A stretch of 64,000 nucleotides of DNA from Trichococcus alkaliphilus (GTDB taxonomy: Bacteria > Bacillota > Bacilli > Lactobacillales > Aerococcaceae). Below, in pieces: positions 17,311-26,709 of the stretch (position 1 is the first letter of the stretch; each line of letters opens with the position of its first letter). The position numbers and the translations under genes were made by a program. The stretch covers positions 119,359-183,358 of the forward strand of contig NZ_PXZT01000005.1 in the NCBI RefSeq assembly GCF_003008695.1. Direction: 5' to 3'. Below the pieces are notes generated by a model. The model did not search any database and was not told where the DNA came from. It worked only from the letters and a program-made list of their open reading frames with translations.

Positions 17311-17353
17311 AATAAGCAAAAACGCCGAAAATGACTCTCGGCGTCTTTGCTTA
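17311..17353. terminator. Terminator of the Lrp/AsnC gene
   Basis: Hairpin with arms AAGCAAAAACGCCGA and TCGGCGTCTTTGCTT, overlapping the stop codon. Confidence 0.75.
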
Positions 17354-17794
17354 TTCGTTTATTTGGATTTGCAGGCCACGGGGACCGACATTTGTTGAAA
17401 AGACAATATGCGTTTTGGTGTCGCCGAAGCGTTGTAAATCAGTTATAAATTCATCAAGCTCGATCGTGTTTGTAAAATAGACCTTCAATAACATCGAGAA
17501 ATCACCCGTAATGCAATCGCACTCAACGACGTTGGGGATTTCTTCGATGTAACGGTAAAACTCTTGTTTATCCTTTGCATTTACCGCGCAATTCACATAA
17601 GCCTTTATCAAAAAGCCCAATTTCTGATGGTCAAGAACAGCTTGATACGTACGAATGTACCCCATACTCTCTAAATTCTGTAAACGCACGGATACGGATG
17701 GAGACGAGATGAAACAGTCTTCAGCAATCTGTTTGACAGTAATCCGGCTATTTTTTTGCATTATATTTAAAATTTTCCGATCTAAAACATCCAT
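17351..17794 (-). CDS. Lrp/AsnC-family transcriptional regulator
   Basis: A 147-residue feast/famine regulator. The N-terminal winged helix (DRKILNIMQKNSRITVKQIA, residues 4-23) is followed by the RAM amino-acid-sensing domain (about 65-140). ATG 17794 has GGAGG upstream. It lies just beyond the amino-acid transport/transamination operon and is the obvious candidate to regulate it according to the imported amino acid. That link rests only on position. Confidence 0.9.
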   Translation of the reverse strand: MDVLDRKILNIMQKNSRITVKQIAEDCFISSPSVSVRLQNLESMGYIRTYQAVLDHQKLGFLIKAYVNCAVNAKDKQEFYRYIEEIPNVVECDCITGDFSMLLKVYFTNTIELDEFITDLQRFGDTKTHIVFSTNVGPRGLQIQINE

Positions 17795-17882
17795 AATGGC
17801 CCCTCCATTCTCTCATCATATTCTTAATTTTAGTAAGAAAGGATAAGAGTTGCAAGGATGGGCTCACAAGATGTGTCATGCT

Positions 17883-19076
17883 TTATGACATTTGTTTCTT
17901 CTTGCCATCAAACAGAATGTAAGCAAATAGGGCTGCTAATCCAAATCCTCCACAGAACAGGTACATGACTTGAAACCCGAACAAACTGGCGATGATGCCC
18001 CAAAGCATTGCACCACCTCCGTACGCTACGTCCAGAGCAGCCGAGAAAATCGCTATCGCACGTCCGCGCTCATGGTCGGAAATGCTTTGCAAAACAATCG
18101 TATTCATGACCGGCAGCAAACTGGCGAACCCGATTCCATATAGGACAGCCGCTAAAAGAAGATGGACAAGATCATCGGCATAAGCAAGCAGTCCGAATGC
18201 TGCACTGATACTCAATATGCTCCCGCAAATCAAAAACGTTTGATTGACGCGCTTTAACATTTGGGGGAAGAGAAAACGGATCAGAACCGTGACGACCGTC
18301 ATCACGGTAAAGTAGTAGCCAGCCCCGCTTATTTTCTTTTCGATCGCAAACTGTGCGATAAAAGCGATAACGCCGGAGTTCGCAAAGCAAATCAGAAACA
18401 TGATTAGGCTCGGAAACGTCACGCCCCTATTCTTCATGACGGACAAGGCTTCCGCCGCTCCGCCCTTCGTCTTTGGCTTTTCTCCGAAAAAAAGCGTTCT
18501 TGGCGACTCCGTACTTAATAAAAAGCTTAATGCAAAAGCGACACTTGTCAGCAAAAGCGCTACCCGAAACAAGGCCTCGAATCCGTAATTTTCCACCACC
18601 GCCAACCCCAGCAAAGGACCGATTGCGCCAGGGACCGCCTGCGCGATGCTGAAATAGCCTAAGCCGACAGATAGCTGTTCCTTTGGAATCAAATCTGCCG
18701 CCATGGTCGCAGCGCTTGTCGCTTGGATGCTGTTGCCGATTCCTTGAATCAACCGCAAACAGAACAGCATCAACAGCGTTTGCAGTACGTTCAACAAGGC
18801 GAAATCGAGAAAAAGAATCCCTAATCCGATAGTCAGCAACAGCCTGCGACCGTACCGATCCAATAATATTCCGATCGGCAAGCGGAAAAATAAAGCCGAG
18901 ATGCCTAAAATGCCTACGATGCTTCCAGCCACCGCTTTTGATCCACCCAAGGCTGTCACATAGAGGGGCAACGTTCCCATTTGGGTCGTGATTGCCGTCA
19001 TTGCCAAAAACGTGATGCTGTTCACCAAGAGGAAATCTTTGGTCCAAAGTTTGCTTTTTGTTTCCGTAAATTCCAC
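17883..19076 (-). CDS. MFS transporter, last gene of the amino-acid operon
   Basis: A 397-residue major facilitator with about twelve membrane segments. The motif-A loop reads RLPIGILLDRYGRR, near residue 65. GTG 19076 is the start, with a weak GAGGG upstream. The gap to the upstream ATPase gene is only 12 bp, so it belongs to the operon. Substrate unknown. Given the aminotransferase and hydroxyacid dehydrogenase upstream, export of a 2-hydroxy acid product or of a toxic amino-acid analogue is a reasonable but untested idea. Confidence 0.85.
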   Translation of the reverse strand: MEFTETKSKLWTKDFLLVNSITFLAMTAITTQMGTLPLYVTALGGSKAVAGSIVGILGISALFFRLPIGILLDRYGRRLLLTIGLGILFLDFALLNVLQTLLMLFCLRLIQGIGNSIQATSAATMAADLIPKEQLSVGLGYFSIAQAVPGAIGPLLGLAVVENYGFEALFRVALLLTSVAFALSFLLSTESPRTLFFGEKPKTKGGAAEALSVMKNRGVTFPSLIMFLICFANSGVIAFIAQFAIEKKISGAGYYFTVMTVVTVLIRFLFPQMLKRVNQTFLICGSILSISAAFGLLAYADDLVHLLLAAVLYGIGFASLLPVMNTIVLQSISDHERGRAIAIFSAALDVAYGGGAMLWGIIASLFGFQVMYLFCGGFGLAALFAYILFDGKKKQMS

Positions 19077-19088
19077 GTGTCATCCCTC

Positions 19089-19841
19089 TCAGACTGCTGT
19101 ATTGAAACGGACTTGCATTAAAAATTGTTTTGTCCGTTCTTGTTTAGGGTGATCAAAGACTTCAGCAGGTGTTCCTGCTTCAACGACTACCCCATCAGCC
19201 ATGAATACCACTTTATCCGCCACTTCTTGCGCAAATTGCATCTCATGGGTGACGATGATCATCGTTTGACCTGAGTCGGCCAATTGCCTCATCACATTCA
19301 GCACATCCCCGACAAGTTCCGGATCGAGGGCCGATGTGGGTTCATCGAATAACAGAAGTTCTGGAGACAGCGCCATCGCGCGGGCAATGCCGACCCGTTG
19401 CTGCTGTCCCCCGGATAGTTGAATCGGATACATCCCTGCTTTGTCCGCCATCCCTACTTTTTCAAGGACGGCAGTGGCAATCGTTTCAGCCAGCTTTTTA
19501 GGGACTTTTCGTGGTGTAACCAATCCTTCCATCACATTCTGCAGAACCGTCATATGACTGAATAATTCATAGGATTGAAAAACCATCGCTGTTTTCCTGG
19601 CAATTTCGCGGCTCTGATGTGTGCCGATGCGACTCAGGTCATAACGAAGGTCGCCGAGTTCATACATGCCAGCATCCGGCTGTTCCAAGAGGTTCAAACA
19701 ACGCAAGAAGGTGGTTTTTCCGGAGCCGCTCGGGCCGATAATGCAGACAACTTCGCCTTTGTTGATGGTCAAACCTACGTTTTTCAATATTTCGTTCTTG
19801 CCGAAACTTTTTTTCAATCCACTGATTTGCGCCTGGATCAT
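19089..19841 (-). CDS. Amino-acid ABC transporter ATPase (second copy)
   Basis: A 250-residue polar-amino-acid ABC ATPase: Walker [14 protein letters not shown], signature [16 protein letters not shown], Walker [15 protein letters not shown]. The start is ATG 19841, with GGAGG 8 bp upstream; ATG 19847 is too close to that site. It is the second ATPase of the operon. Two permeases and two ATPases with one binding protein imply either a heteromeric importer or two partly separate systems. Confidence 0.92.
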   Translation of the reverse strand: MIQAQISGLKKSFGKNEILKNVGLTINKGEVVCIIGPSGSGKTTFLRCLNLLEQPDAGMYELGDLRYDLSRIGTHQSREIARKTAMVFQSYELFSHMTVLQNVMEGLVTPRKVPKKLAETIATAVLEKVGMADKAGMYPIQLSGGQQQRVGIARAMALSPELLLFDEPTSALDPELVGDVLNVMRQLADSGQTMIIVTHEMQFAQEVADKVVFMADGVVVEAGTPAEVFDHPKQERTKQFLMQVRFNTAV

Positions 19842-19867
19842 CGTCATCTCCTCCTTCTTTTTGGTTT

Positions 19868-20839
19868 TCAAAGTGAAATCGTGTTGCGCGAACTTCCTGC
19901 TATTATGATATCCCGCGCATTGGATAACGAGGTCTCAACAATTTCTTGCACGGCCAATTCTGTATGGTAGGCAATATGGGGTGTGATCATCACATTCGCG
20001 AAGTCCATCAAGCGGGAATAGTATGGGTTATTTTCCCAACCGACGGAAAAATATTTTTCCTCGTCCTCTAACGCATCCAATGCTGCACCAGCCAGTTTTC
20101 CGGTTGCCAAAGCTTGGATCAGCGCTTCAGTATCGACGATTTTTCCGCGGGCCGTATTCACAAGACAACTTCCGGGTTTCATTTCCGCAAAATTTTCTTC
20201 AGAAAAAAGATGCATGGACTTTTCGGATAAGGGGATGTGTATGGAAAGAACATCCGATTCTTTCAATAGTTCTTCAAAAGAAACATAGCTGACTTTCCCT
20301 TTCAAGCACGGATTTTCTTTTGAACTTGAGGCGATCACGCGACCGCCCAAAGCATGGATGCCTTCCGCTACCACACAACCGATCCGGCCAGTCCCTAAGA
20401 TTCCGACAGTTACATCCTGCAGTTCCCGGCCGATCGTTGTTTTACGGGATGAATTAGTTTGCAGGACGGTCGGGATATTCCGCAGGACCATCAAAATCGA
20501 CATGATCGCAAAATGACCGACTGAAGTGGGACTGTAGGAAGGAACGTTCGTCACGGTCAATTCGTATTTCTGGGCCCATTCGAAGTTGATTCCATCCACA
20601 CCTGTCGATTTGACCGACAATTGGTGGATCCCTTGTTCCCTCAATTTACGGTAAAGCAGCTCGCTTTGGCGCATTTCCGGACTCGGATACAGGCAGACCC
20701 CGTCGTGGGGGCCGGCGAAATGGACATTTTCACTGGATATGCCTTCGTTGATGATGGTCACGGGTATCTTGTTGCTGAAACTCCACCGCTTAATGAATTT
20801 TTCTTCGTCAGCACTGACCCCATAGTAAATCAATCTCAT
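19868..20839 (-). CDS. D-2-hydroxyacid dehydrogenase
   Basis: A 323-residue NAD-dependent dehydrogenase of the D-lactate/D-hydroxyisocaproate group that reduces a 2-keto acid to the D-2-hydroxy acid. The Rossmann motif is VGILGTGRIG, around residue 147. The catalytic Arg is in NTARGKIVD, and the catalytic His in ITPHIAYHTE. It lies directly downstream of the aminotransferase, so the pair can convert an imported amino acid to keto acid and then hydroxy acid while recycling NADH. Substrate unknown. Confidence 0.9.
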   Translation of the reverse strand: MRLIYYGVSADEEKFIKRWSFSNKIPVTIINEGISSENVHFAGPHDGVCLYPSPEMRQSELLYRKLREQGIHQLSVKSTGVDGINFEWAQKYELTVTNVPSYSPTSVGHFAIMSILMVLRNIPTVLQTNSSRKTTIGRELQDVTVGILGTGRIGCVVAEGIHALGGRVIASSSKENPCLKGKVSYVSFEELLKESDVLSIHIPLSEKSMHLFSEENFAEMKPGSCLVNTARGKIVDTEALIQALATGKLAGAALDALEDEEKYFSVGWENNPYYSRLMDFANVMITPHIAYHTELAVQEIVETSLSNARDIIIAGSSRNTISL

Positions 20840-20850
20840 AAATATCCTCC

Positions 20851-22071
20851 TTAAATCACTTGTTTGGATGATGCAGGTGTCGCTTGTTTCAAAGCTTCAC
20901 CGATTACTTTTACCCCGTCCACGATTTCCGAAAGTGTAGGTTTGGTGAAATTCAAGCGGAAATAACGTTCATATCCTTCTTGCGCCACGCTCATCACATT
21001 TCCAGGGATAACAGCGACCTTGGCTTCGTCCAATGCCGTATAGAATGTTTCCGGATCCAATTCATCCGCCATTTTGCAGCAGATAAAATAGCCGCCTGTC
21101 GGTTTGATGAACTGAATTTTGTCTTCAGGCAATGCTTCAAGACCCGCAATCATCGCTTCAAATTTCCCCTTATAATACAGTTTCAACTCCGAGACATGTT
21201 CTTCAAACTGATGATTCTGCATAAATTCCGCCAGCATCACTTGCCAATAAAAATTGGTATGGGAATCAGAAACTTGCTTGGCCAAAGCCAGTTTTTCCAT
21301 GATTTCATCCGGCGCCATAATGAAGCCTAACCGTGCGCTGGGTGCCAAAATTTTGGAGAACGAACCCGCATACATGACGCGCCCGTCCGTATCCATCTCC
21401 TTCAGCTTCATGATTGGCTCCCCGTAGTACAAGAGATCACCATAAGGGTCATCTTCGAAAATCAGCACATCATATTTTTGGGCCAAGCTGTAAATCGCTT
21501 GGCGTTTTTCCAGAGGAATCGATGTCCCCAATGGATTTTGAAACGTGGGAATGAGGTAGATGAACTTGATGCGTTGATCAAAACGCAACAGTTCTTCCAG
21601 TGCTTCCAAATCGACGGATTCTTCTGCGACGTTCATCGGGATCGGTACGGGAATGGCTCCGTAGCCTTTGATCGCATTCACCGCCCCTGAAAAGGTTTGT
21701 TCTTCGCAGAGCACGACGTCTCCCTCATCACAAAGGACTTTCACGGCGATATCCATCGCTTGGGTGGAACCCGATGTAATCAACACCTGTTCCTCATTCT
21801 GAAGATTGGCGGTTGCCACCAGCCTTTCTTTGACCAGCTTACGCAGCAAGGGATAGCCTTCTGACGCACCATATTGCAAAAACGTTTCCGGATCGACTTC
21901 TGTGTATAATTTTTGGGAAATTTTTTTCAGAGTCTCCATTGGAAAAGCTTCAACCGGCGGAAAGCCGTAAGCAAATGAGATTACATCTTTGAGTTCCATG
22001 TTTTTACTTGCATTTTCCCGTAAAGGAGATGTTTTCAATTCCTTCATACGATTTGCGAAACGATATGCCAT
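20851..22071 (-). CDS. PLP-dependent aminotransferase, class I/II (MocR-free, 2-aminoadipate type)
   Basis: A 406-residue fold-type-I aminotransferase resembling LysN/2-aminoadipate and aromatic or branched-chain aminotransferases. The PLP lysine is in YAGSFSKILAPSARLG, around residue 240. FEDDPYGDL and a C-terminal Arg in RYFRLNFT are also seen. The start is ATG 22071, with GGGGAGG upstream; the open frame runs on to 22224 without a ribosome site. It lies between the importer genes and the hydroxyacid dehydrogenase, consistent with transaminating the imported amino acid. Confidence 0.9.
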   Translation of the reverse strand: MAYRFANRMKELKTSPLRENASKNMELKDVISFAYGFPPVEAFPMETLKKISQKLYTEVDPETFLQYGASEGYPLLRKLVKERLVATANLQNEEQVLITSGSTQAMDIAVKVLCDEGDVVLCEEQTFSGAVNAIKGYGAIPVPIPMNVAEESVDLEALEELLRFDQRIKFIYLIPTFQNPLGTSIPLEKRQAIYSLAQKYDVLIFEDDPYGDLLYYGEPIMKLKEMDTDGRVMYAGSFSKILAPSARLGFIMAPDEIMEKLALAKQVSDSHTNFYWQVMLAEFMQNHQFEEHVSELKLYYKGKFEAMIAGLEALPEDKIQFIKPTGGYFICCKMADELDPETFYTALDEAKVAVIPGNVMSVAQEGYERYFRLNFTKPTLSEIVDGVKVIGEALKQATPASSKQVI

Positions 22072-22084
22072 CTTATTTCCTCCC

Positions 22085-22831
22085 CTATCTTGCCATTTGA
22101 GTTGTGAAACGGGCCAAAAAGGCTTTGGTCCGTTCTTCTTTTGTTTGTTCAAACACTGCTTGTGGTGTTCCTTGTTCAACAATTTGGCCATTCTCCATAA
22201 AGATGATCTTGTCCGACACTTCATAAGCGAATTTCATCTCATGCGTCACCAGCACCATCGTTGCGCCGGTTTCTGCGATGTCCCGCAGGAGCGTCAGCGT
22301 TTGTCCGACTAATTCCGGATCCAATGCTGAGGTCGGTTCATCGAACAAGATCACTTTCGGATTCAACGCCAAGGCCCGCGCAATTCCGATCCGCTGCTGC
22401 TGGCCGCCGGATAGTTGGCTGGGATAAAAATCTCTGCGTTCGGTCAGGCCCACTTGTTCCAGTAAAGCATCCGCCACTTCATACGCTTCCTGTTTTGTCC
22501 TTTTTTTCGTCAGCAAAAGCGGCATCACAATATTTTCGCGCGCTGTCTTGTTATGGAACAACGCATAATTTTGAAAGACCATCGCGGTTTGGCGTTGATG
22601 CGCCAAAATCTCTTTCGGATTGGCTTTGTTTACGATTGTTTCAGTCTCCCCTAACAGGATGCTGCCTTCATCTGCCCGTTCCAAAAAATTCAGACAGCGG
22701 AGAAAAGTTGTCTTGCCGGAACCGCTTGGCCCCAGAAGCGTGACAACTTCCCCTTTGGCGACATCCATATCGATGCCTTTGAGGACTTCTTGCTTGCCGA
22801 AGCGCTTGTGGATATTGCGTACTTCCATCAT
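22085..22831 (-). CDS. Amino-acid ABC transporter ATPase (first copy)
   Basis: A 248-residue ABC ATPase: Walker [16 protein letters not shown], signature [16 protein letters not shown], Walker [15 protein letters not shown]. It overlaps the permease stop by 4 bp (ATGA) and is the immediate partner of that permease. It resembles the 19089 copy throughout, suggesting operon growth by duplication or recruitment. Confidence 0.95.
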   Translation of the reverse strand: MMEVRNIHKRFGKQEVLKGIDMDVAKGEVVTLLGPSGSGKTTFLRCLNFLERADEGSILLGETETIVNKANPKEILAHQRQTAMVFQNYALFHNKTARENIVMPLLLTKKRTKQEAYEVADALLEQVGLTERRDFYPSQLSGGQQQRIGIARALALNPKVILFDEPTSALDPELVGQTLTLLRDIAETGATMVLVTHEMKFAYEVSDKIIFMENGQIVEQGTPQAVFEQTKEERTKAFLARFTTQMAR

Positions 22832-23538
22832 AAAATCGCCCTCCTCAATTTACGGGTCATGCGCTGTTCAAGGATTTGCGCCCCTTTTTCGATCACCAGG
22901 CTGATTCCCCAATAAATGACTGCAACCGCCACATAGGCTTCCAGGAACCGGTAGTTTTGCTGAGCTGTGATCTTCGCGGCTGCAAAGACATCGACGACAC
23001 TGACCATCGAGGCTAAGGACGAAGCCTTAACCAAGCTGATCAATAAATTACTGAACATCGGTAATGAGATAGGGATTGCTTGCGGCAACAGAACCCGGCG
23101 AATCGTTTGAAGGTTGGTCATGCCCATTGATTTGGCTGCATCGAACTGCCCTTTTTTGATAGCCGCAAATGCCCCACGAAAAATCTCGCTGCTGTTGATC
23201 GTGGCCAATAGACTCAATGCGGAAATAGCGATCCATACCATGTTGAAATCTCTGAACCGCAGCGACCAATTCATGGATTCCGACCAAACATCAAACTGTT
23301 TGGAAGCGACCAGATACAGAGCGAGAATGATCAATACCATCGGAATGCCTTTCAACAAAGTGACCACCGCTTGGAAAAACTGGCTAAGTCCTTTGATGCG
23401 ATAAAGCCGGATCAGCGCTATCCCTAATCCTAAAATAACGCCGATGACTATCGCTGTGATGGCCATAAATAATGTTGTGCCAATGTATTGGCTTGCTACT
23501 TTCAATGATTGGATCATCACCTCAAATTTGAAACTCAT
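22828..23538 (-). CDS. Amino-acid ABC transporter permease
   Basis: A 236-residue inner-membrane permease of the His/Glu/Arg (HEQRo) type with about five hydrophobic segments. The EAA-like loop is [19 protein letters not shown], around residue 150. ATG 23538 is preceded by GGATGAGGG. It pairs with the permease at 24369 and the binding protein at 23554. Confidence 0.95.
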   Translation of the reverse strand: MSFKFEVMIQSLKVASQYIGTTLFMAITAIVIGVILGLGIALIRLYRIKGLSQFFQAVVTLLKGIPMVLIILALYLVASKQFDVWSESMNWSLRFRDFNMVWIAISALSLLATINSSEIFRGAFAAIKKGQFDAAKSMGMTNLQTIRRVLLPQAIPISLPMFSNLLISLVKASSLASMVSVVDVFAAAKITAQQNYRFLEAYVAVAVIYWGISLVIEKGAQILEQRMTRKLRRAIL

Positions 23539-23553
23539 GGCCCTCATCCTTTC

Positions 23554-24372
23554 TTATTCTGGAACGTAATCACCATCTAAGTATTCTTCGGAAAGTTCTT
23601 TAATCGTTCCATCCGCTTTTAATTCCTCTAATGCTGTGTTCACGGCATCGATGAAGGCTTGATCGGTTTCTTTATTGAATAGCAGGTAAGCGTCCGATTT
23701 ATGGACTGGTTCGCTACCGATTGCTAAGTTTTCATTAAAGGAACGGTTCCAGTTATCCACTTGATATTTTGGTGCTAATGATGCATCCACGGCTCCAGAG
23801 GTAATCGCTTGAACGATCTGTTCGTTGTTGTATTCGCCATAAACTAATTCAAAGGCATCGGGATTTTCTTCTAAATACGTTTCAGCCATTGCTGCCTGGT
23901 TCGTTGCGGTTGTGGCATATACTTTTTTACCGGCAAGATCGTCAAAGGACTCGTAAACCGTTCCTGCATCCGGATCAGAGACAATGTATGTATCCCAGAC
24001 CACGTAACCGACATCACCGTATACAAATTTTTCTTGGCGCTCTGCATTTACTTCAAGTTCGAAGGCTGCCATCTGAACTTTATCGCTCTCTAAATTTGAC
24101 AATGTTGTCGGGAAGTCCGCTCCTTCAAAAACAAACGTGTAATCCGTCAATTTTTCATCAATGGCTCTTACTACAGCGACATCGTAACCATCATATTCAC
24201 CATTTTCATCCAGATACGCATAAGGTAGAGCTTCATTCCCTGTACCTACTTTAACCTCTGTCGCGCCGCTGTCCGCTGCACTTTCGGTTTCAGCTGAGCC
24301 GCTGCTGCACCCAGCCAAGATAACCCCTGCCATCAATAAACTTGCTCCAAATCCCACTGTTGTCTTTTTCAT
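23554..24372 (-). CDS. Amino-acid-binding lipoprotein of the ABC importer
   Basis: A 272-residue solute-binding protein (SBP family 3) tethered outside the membrane. The signal peptide ends in the lipobox LAGC at residues 19-22, followed by a short Ser/Glu-rich linker. The ligand-binding fold begins at GTGNEALPYAYLDENG. It resembles cystine/polar amino-acid binders such as TcyJ/K, but the ligand cannot be fixed by eye. The start overlaps the upstream permease stop by 4 bp. Confidence 0.93.
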   Translation of the reverse strand: MKKTTVGFGASLLMAGVILAGCSSGSAETESAADSGATEVKVGTGNEALPYAYLDENGEYDGYDVAVVRAIDEKLTDYTFVFEGADFPTTLSNLESDKVQMAAFELEVNAERQEKFVYGDVGYVVWDTYIVSDPDAGTVYESFDDLAGKKVYATTATNQAAMAETYLEENPDAFELVYGEYNNEQIVQAITSGAVDASLAPKYQVDNWNRSFNENLAIGSEPVHKSDAYLLFNKETDQAFIDAVNTALEELKADGTIKELSEEYLDGDYVPE

Positions 24373-25160
24373 AATAATTCCTCCTTCAAATTTGTCTCGA
24401 TTTTTTGAACCTTTTTGATTTGAACCTTTTTATTTTTCATTAGTAATAATTTTGGTAGTTGGAATGATGATTTTTTTGCTTCTGCGAAATTCATCCGTTT
24501 TTCCAACACGTTAAAGACTCGTTCAAGAATAATGCTCAATGTAATGAACAGAACTGCCGCGCCTACATATCCTTCCAGCGTGTGGTAGGTCACGGCACCA
24601 ATGGCACGCGCTTTGCCGACCACATCCACTATCCCGATCGTAAATGCCAACGATGTATCTTGCAGCAACGCGACGGTCGTGGTACCGAATGATGGTAACG
24701 CAACGAGGACAACTTGTGGAAGAATGACACGCAAGTACATTTGCGACTTCGTCAGCCCACAAGCGATGCTGGCTTCTTTCTGCGTGATGGGTACACTCAA
24801 GATTGCGGCGCGAATGGTTTCTGATTGAAACGCTGCTGTGTTCAATCCGTACGTAATGTAGATGAAAATAATTTTGTCCCATGATGACACATCAATTTGG
24901 ATCGCCTGTAAGAGGCTGGGCACACCGTAATAAACGATGTATAACTGGACTAGAATCGGCGTCCCGCGAATAAAGGAAACAAATACTGCGGCTAGTTGAT
25001 TCAATATCGGTATTTTTTCCACCCGTATGAACGCAATAAAACTTCCTAACACCAAGCCTACAAAAGTCGCAATGCCTACAATCAACAAAGTCACGGGCAA
25101 CGCACTGAGAATTTTAGGAAAAAACTCCCACACTAGATCCCAACTAAAGAAACTTGACAT
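24369..25160 (-). CDS. Amino-acid ABC transporter permease, first gene of the operon
   Basis: A 263-residue HEQRo-family permease. Membrane segments and an EAA-like loop (ACGLTKSQMYLRVILPQV) are visible. ATG 25160 is chosen for the GGAGGG upstream; the frame from 25229 lacks one. It begins an eight-gene operon that runs to 17883 with gaps of at most 26 bp or overlaps. The upstream region to 25390 shows no riboswitch I recognise. Confidence 0.93.
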   Translation of the reverse strand: MSSFFSWDLVWEFFPKILSALPVTLLIVGIATFVGLVLGSFIAFIRVEKIPILNQLAAVFVSFIRGTPILVQLYIVYYGVPSLLQAIQIDVSSWDKIIFIYITYGLNTAAFQSETIRAAILSVPITQKEASIACGLTKSQMYLRVILPQVVLVALPSFGTTTVALLQDTSLAFTIGIVDVVGKARAIGAVTYHTLEGYVGAAVLFITLSIILERVFNVLEKRMNFAEAKKSSFQLPKLLLMKNKKVQIKKVQKIETNLKEELL

Positions 25161-25390
25161 TTTATTCCCTCCTCTCACATTTCTTAAATTCATTACTGCC
25201 AGAACTTTCTGAACTTCTTGAATTTCCAATAGAATACCTTACTGTCCCGTCCTTCCACAATATGTTGTGGCTTTTCTATAACATAATTCGTAAATATCGC
25301 GGTTTTGATTATGAAAGTAAAAAATGAAGCGTAACCATGGTTAGATTATTTTGTGAGGAATAGTTGGACGGGGTTGCTTTTTTTTTTGGG

Positions 25391-25555
25391 CAACCGGAGA
25401 AGCGGACTCGGAGTTTTGCCCTTCTCCGGTTGCCGGGTCCTCGCCGCAGATCAGATACCATTTTGACCCCCTCCTCCGGTTGAGCGGTCCTCATCGGGGA
25501 TGAAGGTTCATTTTTGGTGTTGAACTTCGGCCGGATGGTCCTTGGCCGGAGTTCC
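25391..25555. repeat. Hairpin array E
   Basis: Units with left arms at 25424, 25474 and 25525 (spacing 50 and 51), plus a further irregular unit at about 25392. It fills the gap between the divergent ABC operon and the Ltp-like gene. Confidence 0.7.
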
Positions 25556-25827
25556 GATCACACTCATTGTTATGTGGGTTGCAGAGAACAGCTTTTATGC
25601 GCCTTACATTATTACGGAAAAGAACCCTGCCCGGATAAATGGAAAGGCTATAGAAGTCTTGTTTGATTTGCAAAGAATCAATTTATATATTTACTACAAA
25701 TAAAATGTTTTATTTTGTCCACAATATTTATTATTCATTAGAGTATAATGATAGTGACGGCAAGTGGTCTGCCGTTGGGAGTTGTTTTTCTCTATAAGGA
25801 ACTGAAAAATATTAGGGGGTAAAAAAA

Positions 25828-26568
25828 ATGAAAACGATTGGTAAATGGATTGGCGGTTTGATGATTTTTAGTATTTTAATTGCTTTATTTTCAATAATTT
25901 CACCTATTATTTTAATTATTGGAGGACTTGGTATTTGGTACTATACAAAGAAAGAGCCAAATCCTCAAAAAATGAAATATTCTGTAGTGGCTACGGTTAT
26001 TGGCCTATTCGGCTCCATTTTCCTGCTCACTTCCGGCGGATCTGATTCCGAATCCAGCGCTGATAATAATGCCAATACTTCAACAACTACACAAACCGAG
26101 CCAGCTAAAGTTTCTGTACCAGAGGCAGCCTCTTCCGAAAGCGTTGTTGCTGAAGTTACTGCGCCAGAGGTCGCTTCTTCCGAGAGCGTTATTGCTGAAG
26201 AACCTAGTATCGTTGAAGAGCCAGTAGCGACTATACCAAGCGAACCTGTTGTAGCTCCAGCTCCTGCTGCTCCAGAAGTTTCAAGAGAATTTAGAAATGC
26301 ACTAGGTAGCGCAAATGACTACCTTAATTTTACGAGTTTTTCTAAATCTGGGCTTTATGACCAACTGATATATGAAGGTTTTCCTGAAGATGCAGTACAA
26401 TACGCTGTCGATAATGTGGTAACGGATTGGAATGCGAATGCTCTTCAAACAGCTATTGATTATTTAGACTTCTCTTCGTTCTCCGACCAAGGTCTGTATG
26501 ATCAATTGATTTACGAAGGTTACTCGGCAGAACAAGCGCAATATGCAATTGACAATTTGCCTGGGTAA
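25828..26568 (+). CDS. Membrane protein with two C-terminal Ltp repeats
   Basis: A 246-residue protein. Two N-terminal hydrophobic segments (about 9-43 and 53-73) are followed by a Ser/Thr/Glu/Pro/Ala-rich linker with imperfect repeats (EAASSESVVAEVTAPE). Two tandem domains of about 45 residues then share the pattern ALxxAxxYLxFxSFSxxGL and YDQLIYEGF/Y. This matches the Ltp (PF07553) helix-turn-helix family, first known from a phage lipoprotein that blocks injection of other phages. There is no lipobox, so it is anchored by membrane segments. RBS AGGGGG. Superinfection exclusion is possible; a cell-surface role is the alternative. Confidence 0.75.
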   Translation: MKTIGKWIGGLMIFSILIALFSIISPIILIIGGLGIWYYTKKEPNPQKMKYSVVATVIGLFGSIFLLTSGGSDSESSADNNANTSTTTQTEPAKVSVPEAASSESVVAEVTAPEVASSESVIAEEPSIVEEPVATIPSEPVVAPAPAAPEVSREFRNALGSANDYLNFTSFSKSGLYDQLIYEGFPEDAVQYAVDNVVTDWNANALQTAIDYLDFSSFSDQGLYDQLIYEGYSAEQAQYAIDNLPG

Positions 26569-26655
26569 ATAAAAGAACCCCACTCATGTACATGAAACTA
26601 CAGGAAGTGGGGAAATTTGTTGCAATACAAAAACCACCGCTGGGAGTATGCAAAA

Positions 26656-26704
26656 AAAAAGAGGTTCAAAAACGTTGATATACAAACGTTTTTGAACCTC
26701 TTTT
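26656..26704. terminator. Terminator of the suf operon
   Basis: Hairpin with arms AAAGAGGTTCAAAAACGTT and AACGTTTTTGAACCTCTTT; can act in both directions. A weaker hairpin at 26579-26614 (CCCCACT/AGTGGGG) follows the Ltp-like gene. Confidence 0.9.
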
Positions 26705-26709
26705 GTGTT

